The notes under the pieces are model-generated. The model worked only from the letters and a program-made list of their open reading frames with translations. It searched no databases and was not told where the DNA came from. Made by a program: the position numbers and the translations under genes. Below are positions 56,566-64,000 of a stretch of DNA of 64,000 nucleotides, piece by piece. The DNA lies in assembly GCA_035772405.1 (NCBI GenBank), contig JAYKKM010000011.1:62001-126000 (forward strand), read 5' to 3'. The DNA comes from Chrysogorgia sp. JL179-B06. Lineage: Eukaryota; Cnidaria; Anthozoa; Scleralcyonacea; Chrysogorgiidae. Each line of letters opens with the position of its first letter. Within the stretch, counting starts at the first letter, position 1.

Positions 56566-57069
56566 ATATATATATATTATGATATATATATATATATATT
56601 ATGATATATATATATAAAATAATTAATTGTATATATTAAATAATTATATGTTAAATTATTTATAAATTTAATTATATATTTTTAATTTCATTATAAATTA
56701 TATATTAAATAATTGATAATTTAACTTAATTTAAATAATATTTATTGTATCAGTCATTCATGACATCAGAGTATTGATAATTGAGTGTTTTATTAATGTA
56801 ATTAATTTCAATATACATGTACATATAATATAAATATATATATATATACATTTAAATGTTTGATACAACTCTCACTTAATAAATTCATTTATGCCAAAAA
56901 ATCGAAATAAAATTGAGTAAGCTTTGGCAGCATATTGTCATCCCAGTTTGTTGTTTCAAAGTAAACACGTTCAACATGGAGATCTTTGACTGTATATACA
57001 ACAAAATCTATCCATCTTAAGGCAAATGGCCATAATTCCTTGTAACTGAAAAAAATAAACATGCTTCTT
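55970..57069. other. Spacer between the two ISL2EU genes, with AT microsatellite
   Basis: (AT)n tracts at 56534-56625. A GTTTCGGCGTCCAACGCCTCG segment near 56330 resembles a common dispersed repeat. No coding. Confidence 0.45.
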
Positions 57070-58255
57070 TTTTAAACTAGGTTTACCCTCTAAGTAATGA
57101 AGATAAAATTTTGCATCTTCACATGCCTCACTGATGATGGTCATATTAATCTTCGACGATGGACACTTTATCTCAACAGCACCATAAGGTGTTGATTCCT
57201 GGGAACTGTAAGCCAGTGCATCTGGGCTAGCACCTAACCATGGCTATTTAGGATTTACTATCAAACCCACAGCTCTACAAACTTGTATAGGACTGTTATT
57301 ACATTCCTTATACTCAAAATACTTTAAAAGTGCACTTTCCTCATTTTCCATGCCCCATCTACAGCTTTTGGGTATTTTTACTGAATTAGAGGAATTTAGT
57401 ACTTTGTCTATTATTGTTTTTGGAAAAATATATTCTTCTGTTCATCACTGAACCAAAGTGTGATGCTGTTAGTCGCTTCCTTCGATGAGAAAACCATCCA
57501 GGGCAATCGGCTTGATCCCTAGTGTTCCTTTCAATCTCTAGACATCCTTCTAAATCAACAGTCAGTTTCTTTCTTTCAAGTTTAGAGAGTTCATTTTGAG
57601 AGAGAAGATTGTAATTTGGAGCTCCATTAAGATCTTTTAGAATAGCATCCCTAACGCTATCTGTGTTTAAATTGCTCAAGACTTTTTTCTTAGAGTTAAG
57701 TTTTAATTTCGAAGGTAAGTTATCGTGCCAAAATTCATAATCGAAAGGGTTACAATCATTGTCATCAAGCACACCAACAAGGGGAAAATTAGGCTCACTT
57801 TCAGCAATACTGTCGCGGAGTCTTTTTATGTCTTCCTTTGAAACATTTTCAGCAAAGCAGGGTGCTGCTTGGTATCCCTCCCGTTTACCTTTGACTAGCG
57901 GTCGTTTTCGACCTTTTCTATCTTTAGCGAAGTCTCCCTATTCGAAGAGTAAATCGTCGAAAAGCAGGGCACCTTTCATTTCGTTCCCTGTTGCAGGTAC
58001 ATTCCACTTTTGTAGCTTTTCGGTACACGATACATCGTCAGGAACTTCAGATAGTTCTAGCTCCTTAAAGTCTAAGAGTTGAAACAATAATGCTGCAACG
58101 TGTTTGCAACAACCTCCCTTTCCAGCAGGACATTCGCAGTTAGCGCAAGAAACGTCTCCAGATCTCTGTTTCAAATGAACGTAAACAGTATATTCATTTT
58201 TCTTCATTTGAGTGTTTACTCTACCACGAACCAGAAAATATTCTTCATCCCCCAT
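57070..58255 (-). pseudogene. SWIM zinc finger plus YqaJ-like exonuclease (ISL2EU second gene)
   Basis: On the minus strand, 57938-58255 holds a SWIM-type zinc motif (CANCECPAGKGGCCKHVAALLF is the visible Cx2Cx..CxH region, partly listed here as CxCx...CKH at about 58090-58145). 57386-57772 holds the start of the nuclease (FSHRRKRLTASHFGSVMNRR). Continuing to 57070 in another frame are PWLGASPDAL and AVEIKCP, the acidic and ExK catalytic motifs of YqaJ-family recombination exonucleases. One stop lies just before PWLGASP and frame changes separate the blocks. It would process DNA ends during transposition or replication, a role known only by analogy with phage exonucleases. Confidence 0.85.
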
Positions 58256-58623
58256 CTTTACATTTCGTTTTACTGAAATACCGATGACATATCCGTACTT
58301 GAAGAACTGGTATCCAAGTTTTTTATGTCATGCTGCTCCTTTTGGTTGTTGATCGGCGATACTTTTGTCAAGTACGAGATGTTTTTCAAGAGACTCGTGG
58401 GTAAAATTAGGAAAATTAGATAGATTTCTTGTCCACAGCACTTGAGAAGATTGACTTACGGTCATTTTCCAAGACGGATAAGCGAAATTATATGCAGAAC
58501 ATGCAGTGATTCGAAAGTTGTATTTACAAAGCCATTATTTTGAAAGATGATACCTTACTTCCCATAATGCCCTGCAAGCATAAATTATAGCTGGAATTGG
58601 ATAATAGGATTCAATTGGTAGCT

Positions 58624-61017
58624 TCATAATGCTTGATAGTGCAAACACACACACACAAATGAAGAATAATGGTAATTATTAGCATTATTAACAGCTTCAG
58701 CTAGAATGGATGAACATGGGTTTTCTTTTGTTAAACTACCAAAAGCCGCATGAGATAAACACACATAAAAGGCATTCCCTTTGTTGTTAAAAGCACCATT
58801 GCTATGCTGCTGCTCAACCAAAGGATGGGAGGAATAGTAAGGAGCATTCATATACATTTCAATACTCATTAGGCAACAGAGATAAATAGCCATGGTCTCA
58901 CTGGCAGTAATGGCCAAAGAACAAGCATTGTATAAACAATTACCATCACCAGTAGTTCTAGAGCGAGGAGGCATTAGAAGATCAAAGAAAATAATTAATG
59001 ATTTTTCAACCACTAATGATTTTACTTACAGTATAACTTGTTAAACACTAGTCTACACAGCTAAAAGTCTTAAGTATACCATACAGTATAGTAAAAACCC
59101 GTGTAATATAAGAACCTACATTTTAAGAACCTGTTAGGCTAATATTTTCCATTTAGACCGGCCCTTTACATAAGAACCTGTTTTGGGCTAAAATTTCAAA
59201 GCAGGTTCTTATTTTATAATTTATCAAGAGTCAAAACTAAAAATTTATAAATCAAAGAAAATTAACTCTACAAAGTAATGAAAATGAGCCAGAACCAGAC
59301 AAATAGTGTATACAGTAAATGTCTAAAGTTGTATACGTTGTTTTGTTCCATTGAATTTTCACACAGTAAGCTGTAAATTACATACAGGGTTTGTATTTGC
59401 TTAGATTGCAGTCATTTCGAGAAAATTTATGCATAATTTATATAAATAATAGACCACACTTACCAAAACAAAGTTGCTTTTTTCTAAAGAAAATAAGAAC
59501 GTTCAACCTGTTTCAGAACCTAAATAGCCTAATTTTGCAGTAAACACCATGCTAACTTGGACAAATCTAGGTTCTTATACGCAGTTTTTACTGTATATAC
59601 AAGACAGGTGAGGTACATGTTATCAGTTTAATCAATAACAATATAATATAATTTTAGACATGTCAATTTATTTTGGAAATGGTGCATGACTTGATGACTA
59701 CAAGAAAATATCAATCATAACATCTCTGCCGACAGCTGAATCCTCAGACACCAGTCCGCTTCGAGACTACAAATACAACTTAAAACCAGACTCACTAGGC
59801 AGTGCGTAACTGAACATGTAAACTTAAACACAAATGGACAAAGAATAATAGGATAAATACTGTATAATATGTTATTGAACGCTGTTGGATGTTCATTATA
59901 TTTTCTGTCAGTAATATTATGTTTCGGTGATTGAGAGTTTGGTATTTGTCTCACACAAAACATAATCACTCGCTCAATTAAAGTTTAAACTGGGTGGCGA
60001 GCGACTGGACAGCAAAAATTTAGATTACCATAAGTTAATATTCATGACTTTAGCTGTGTTTATATCGATTACATGTTAAATAATTATCATATTATTCATG
60101 AGCTATTTAATAAAAAATACATGCGGCAATGCTTACCTTAGGAGTAGTTCAAACAACGAGATTCCTGGCTATTTGGAAATTGAAGCTTCGCAAATTGGCA
60201 TACGCTCAACTGAGCAACACGACCATCGACAGCTTTCTTCCTCTCCACATAAACTATTTGCACATATTCTTCCCTGAGTAACGATAATCTTTGCTCTTTT
60301 TCTGCAGAAGAAAGGCTTCCACCAAGTATATTAAGCAATTGCTGTAAGACATTGTTGGAAGCCATCATGCTTCGAACAGAACTCACAAAATATAGCTCGA
60401 CTGTCACGCAGCCTAATAAATAAGATCAACCGTGGTCTGAAACGAAATTCTTATGTAATAGGCTTGCGATCTGACTGCTGCTCGGCAAGGTCTCTGATTG
60501 GTTTGCTGCATTGTAATACAGGAAACAATCTTAATGAAAACACAACCGAATAAAAAGCTACATTAAAGAAAAAAAGAAAACAATGTAACTTTTGATAAAC
60601 ATTTAAAAGGAAAGTGTTATAGTGACAGCACCTGAAGCAGCCTTGCCCTTTAAATTTTTCCATTCCACAGAACCACTTCTGAGGTAACTGATTTTCTTCT
60701 AACAACAATCCAACACACTCTAAATGGTACTGCTTAAAACAATCTGGCGAATCACATTGTATCCATTTAATTTCATTTGAGGGAGGGCACTGACAAGCCA
60801 ATGATTCGCACAATTCCTCTTTTTCGACGTTGGTTTTAAGGCATCTGCAATTACTGAATATTTTGGTATTCACTAGACAAGCTACCCCTTCATCGCAGTT
60901 GGGATCTTGGGGAACGAGCCTGATAAACGGACAGATGACGTACTCTCCTGCGATCATTTCTTCATCATCATTGCCCTTACGTCTATCATCATTGGCGTAC
61001 TTATCTCTCCGTGGCAT
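58624..61017 (-). CDS. Multi-exon gene with PHD finger and OTU-like domain
   Basis: From an ATG at 61017 on the minus strand, exon 1 (to about 60640) encodes an acidic/basic start, then CRCLKTNVEKEELC and a PHD-type Cys4-His-Cys3 pattern (ACQCPP, WIQCDSPDC, QYHLECVG, WFC). A middle block (60138-60407, TTAG acceptor) is helical. A final block (58624-58957, CTCTAG acceptor) encodes TGDGNCLYNACSLAI, the Asp-Gly-Asn-Cys-Leu catalytic loop of OTU cysteine proteases, and a helical remainder. Together they suggest a chromatin reader fused to a deubiquitinase-like domain. Junctions are partly uncertain, so it could be two genes. The candidate Cys is present but the OTU His was not located. Confidence 0.6.
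59082..59595. mobile_element. Tc1/mariner-like MITE in an intron of the PHD/OTU gene
   Basis: TA then CAGTATAGTAAAAACCCGTG at 59082-59103 and the inverse CGCAGTTTTTACTG then TA at 59580-59595. The inner arms share ATAAGAACCT. Interior has repeated AAGAACCTG blocks. Confidence 0.8.
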
Positions 61018-61371
61018 CAGGTCTGGCGTTTTTACGTGTTTAGCCCGAGTTAACGCCTAGCAGGCATCTCGTAACAATATCAATGGCCATTTTGACTACG
61101 ATTTTTATCGCCGAGTTACATACCTGTATATGGTTTAGACATAATGTCACGTAATTGCAGATAGTAAGTACAGCTATGATCATAGCTGTGTCAGATCGCT
61201 GGATCTAACAGACTGTTACAGCGCTTGCATTTTATGTGCGCAGTTTTGGGCTGTTGGCGTGCCATCCCAGCTAACACATAATGTTGTGACAACATTGTGG
61301 GAAGGTTATAGTTAGGTTAGACCTAACGTTCACGGCACGTTTGTCGCTTGGATATCGTATCATAACGTTGT

Positions 61372-61590
61372 GTGGACGTTGTAACGACGTTCACAATCCA
61401 ACGTTGTGTGACCGTGTTGGTATAACGTTGTCAGAACGTTGTAGTGACATCATAACCCAACGTTGTGTGAACGTGTTGACATAACGTTGTCAGAACGTTG
61501 TAGTGACATCATAACCCAACGTTGTGTGAACGTGTTGATATAACGTTGTCAAGACGTTGTATCGACGTCACAAACCAACGTTATATTCAG
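61372..61590 (+). repeat. Tandem repeat of about 65 bp within the AACGTTGT element
   Basis: Three to four units with ACGTTGTGTGAACGTGTTG, ATAACGTTGTCAGAACGTTG and TAGTGACATCATAACCCA. The last unit is the most diverged. Confidence 0.85.
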
Positions 61591-62682
61591 GTGCTGACAA
61601 CACGTTCTAAGAACCAGTTATATATCTGCGTATATATATATACAAGGCAGAACTGAACACATAATTAACCTTGTCACAACATTGGTTTACACAACATATA
61701 TTACGACCAAACTGAACGTAGAATCAATGTACGTCGTCGTCGCTTTATTGACGTTGTTTCAATTCGGCTTTGAATTTTGGTCGTATTTACAGTTATATAT
61801 TTTTCGACCAAACCGCTACATCGAATCGACGTCGCTTTATCGACGTTATATCAATGTCAGAAATATATGTCGATTCGACGTTGAATTTTGATTGCATATA
61901 TAGCGTCTTCATGTTTCACGACAATGCCAATATATGTATAGCTTTATCCACCGCAGTGTATTAAATGTAAGAAATAGATGTTTATTCAACGTCGAATTAT
62001 GCTTGCATTAGCGTCACAACAATTTCAGCAAAACATCTTATGCATGGCTAAGAAGTATGTTGTTTAAAATGTGGTAATAACTAGCAATTATTTGTTACCG
62101 CGATAAATTATCATTTCATAAATTTCACACTGTCGAAGGATCAATCTTATGAATTTTTAACCAATCAGGCGAGGCTGACGCTGATCTTAATTTAGCTACA
62201 AACGAGCAGGACTGTCTTTGCAGAGGTCCGTGTCCGCTTAAGCCAATCAGAAAAACGCCAAATTTTGATCCAGTACAACTGTGCAGCTATGCTTAATCAA
62301 ACATATCGAGCGATCGAGCAAACGAAGGCAAACGTCAACAACTATAGGGACAAGTAAAGCTTTTTCTGATGGTTGTAACAATATATTTCACAAAGGAGGA
62401 CCACTATACTTCTTTTGACCAAATGCTTGGGGTTAATAAGGATATTACTGTATTATTATATATTCAATGAAGAATATTCCGGCTATAAACACAAATATAC
62501 TACGGAGACTGGGCCTGAGGAACAATAATTCTGTTGATCTGTTCTTCAAATAATTAAATACCAGGACTACTAGTGATAAATCTTATGATTACTGATCAAG
62601 AAACAAGGACTATTTCGTATTACCTTATATATAATATGCGAATGCTTGCCGAGACGAGGCGCTTGGGACAGTGAGTCACCTA

Positions 62683-62765
62683 AACATATATATATATATT
62701 ATATATTGATCCAGTTTATATATTATATATTGATCTATGTATATATATATATAGAGAGAGAGAGC
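62683..62765. repeat. (AT)n and (GA)n microsatellites
   Basis: TATATATAT tracts broken by TGATCC / TGATCT, ending in a GAGAGAGAGAG run. Confidence 0.9.
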
Positions 62766-63282
62766 ATATACTTCTATATATAATTATATTTCCAATGGTT
62801 AGTAAAGACTGTAGGACTAATTCAATCGTTTTGTGAATAATACAGTACTTTGAGAAATGTGTCTGATCGCAGTGCTTATTCCAAGGTACATGTGTAAATA
62901 AAGCAAATCCATGCGAGAAATATAATGTGATGTTATTTACGTCGTATATATGGACGTCGTACTGTAGCAACGTCGACATTTCAACGTCAATTCGGTTTGC
63001 GTTTTCGACGTTGGTGAATCGCTAGCAAATATATTATTAAAACGTATTTTAACGTTGTGACACAACCTCATTACAACGTTGACACACAACCTTAATAAAA
63101 CGTTGTCACAATGTTGTGACAACGTTGTAGGCTACCTTGTGACAACGTTAAAATAACTTTCGCGGGACGTTGTGACAACGTTCTCAGGTGTCTACAAATC
63201 GGCGTTCTCAGGACGTTCGCATACGATGTTGTCACAACGCGTAAGTCCAACATTGTGACAACGTTATATTGTTAGCTGGGAT

Positions 63283-64000
63283 ATCTCTCTTTTTCGCCAA
63301 ATTTGGCAATTGTCAAGTTTCCGGTTAACATTGTTTAGCTAAACTGGGCCGTTGTCTCTTGAGTCTTACTACAGTTTAAATGTTGTTTGGGTATTTAAAT
63401 TGTATTAAACTTCTCAAACTGAGTCTCTAGTCCTGATTGGCAAGAATTACCCAGTGAATAGCATACCTGTAGCATGTAAGAGGTGCTTTCGTGTAATTTT
63501 GTGTGATTTTGTGATGTCACAAACTGATGTTTATAAAACAACCGAGTGTTTGAGGTAAACGTTGTTGATCTTTGTTTGGCCAGTTTCTAAAGTTGATGGA
63601 AATAATCGATATAATATAAAGATGGATGGAAATAATCGATAAACTTAAAGAAGGCTTCAAACGATAAATAAGAGTTGCACAAAGCTTCGTTGTCAGCTCT
63701 GTTGTTTATGTTGTAGCCAAATTACAAAAGCTGTGTTAGGTTAGCTCTCTTTCTGGATATTTCCTCACGAAAAGAAGAAAGTTAAAGGACTATCCTTTGC
63801 TTCAAACTATCGCTTATATTATGGTTATGGATGGAATCAATGGAAGAACAGTGTAAACATTGTACGCTTTGCGAAAAATTTAATATTTCGAAGCTCAAAT
63901 CTTTGTTACAAAAATCTTCCTGGAAAGTCCATGGTATGCTGGCACTTGAAATATATTTTGTTTCAAAACCAGGAACGATCTCCTTCACCTACAACCTGGC
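63283..64000. other. Right flank, no supported gene
   Basis: A GATGGAAATAATCGATA motif occurs twice near 63595-63640. No gene was recognised. Confidence 0.4.

Larger units (their letters stand above)
54346..58600. mobile_element. ISL2EU-type transposon with two genes
   Basis: CCAATTCCAGCTATAATT (54346-54363) is inverted at 58583-58600. Similarity continues inward for about 80 bp on each side, including TTATGGGAAGTAAGGTATCAT. The element carries a THAP plus DDE transposase on the plus strand and a SWIM plus YqaJ nuclease gene on the minus strand, the gene pair known for ISL2EU transposons. Both genes are broken. Confidence 0.85.
61264..63282. mobile_element. 2-kb non-autonomous element rich in AACGTTGT motifs
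   Basis: ATCCCAGCTAACA at the left is inverted at the right as TGTTAGCTGGGAT. Both subterminal regions (61280-61620 and 62935-63270) are dense with AACGTTGT and its inverse. The middle has TCGACGTT-type repeats (61700-62000) and an AT-rich spacer. No coding. Confidence 0.85.

Overview
The window reads as AT-rich, intron-bearing animal DNA, most likely from an early-branching marine invertebrate such as a sponge or cnidarian. That assignment is an inference from the mobile-element mix: a Polinton/adintovirus-like element, two-gene Kolobok, Crypton, ISL2EU with YqaJ, KDZ, hAT and CR1/Jockey-like LINE. No ordinary conserved housekeeping gene was recognised, and no rRNA, true tRNA or CRISPR array was seen.

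Region 1 (1 to about 7.7 kb) is the capsid half of a Polinton/adintovirus-like element running off the left edge. It holds a leftward uncharacterised gene, two tandem penton-like jelly-roll genes, a retroviral-type integrase with chromodomain, a membrane protein split over two frames, a double jelly-roll major capsid protein, an A32-like packaging ATPase and a small myristoylation-type virion-like protein. Genes are packed with gaps from 3 bp to about 80 bp. The array ends in a perfect hairpin followed by T8. DNA polymerase and protease are not in the window.

Region 2 (7.7-17.3 kb) has almost no genes. It contains a cluster of about ten near-identical AT palindromes, one likely first exon on the minus strand, several hAT, Kolobok and unclassified MITEs, and a 984-bp palindrome bounded by TTAA whose arms carry THAP-domain remnants.

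Region 3 (17.3-23.4 kb) is a TTAA-bounded Kolobok element with matching ends. It carries two spliced genes facing each other: a nine-exon DDE transposase on the minus strand, and a four-exon protein on the plus strand joining a CXC-type cysteine domain to a P2X7-ballast-like cysteine motif. It sits in a decayed tnp2-like transposase gene (23.4-24.4 kb).

Region 4 (24.4-64 kb) is layered transposon debris with a few candidate host genes. It includes a full hAT with an 8-bp target duplication inserted into another transposase-like gene (28.3-31.5 kb), a Crypton tyrosine recombinase broken only by two in-frame TGA codons (33.4-34.7 kb), a LINE with intact reverse transcriptase (35.2-37.2 kb), KDZ and hAT remnants, many fold-back elements, an ISL2EU element with THAP-DDE and SWIM-YqaJ genes (54.3-58.6 kb), a PHD plus OTU gene (58.6-61.0 kb), and a 2-kb non-autonomous element full of AACGTTGT motifs (61.3-63.3 kb). 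A phase-consistent spliced gene of unknown function lies at 46.3-49.8 kb.
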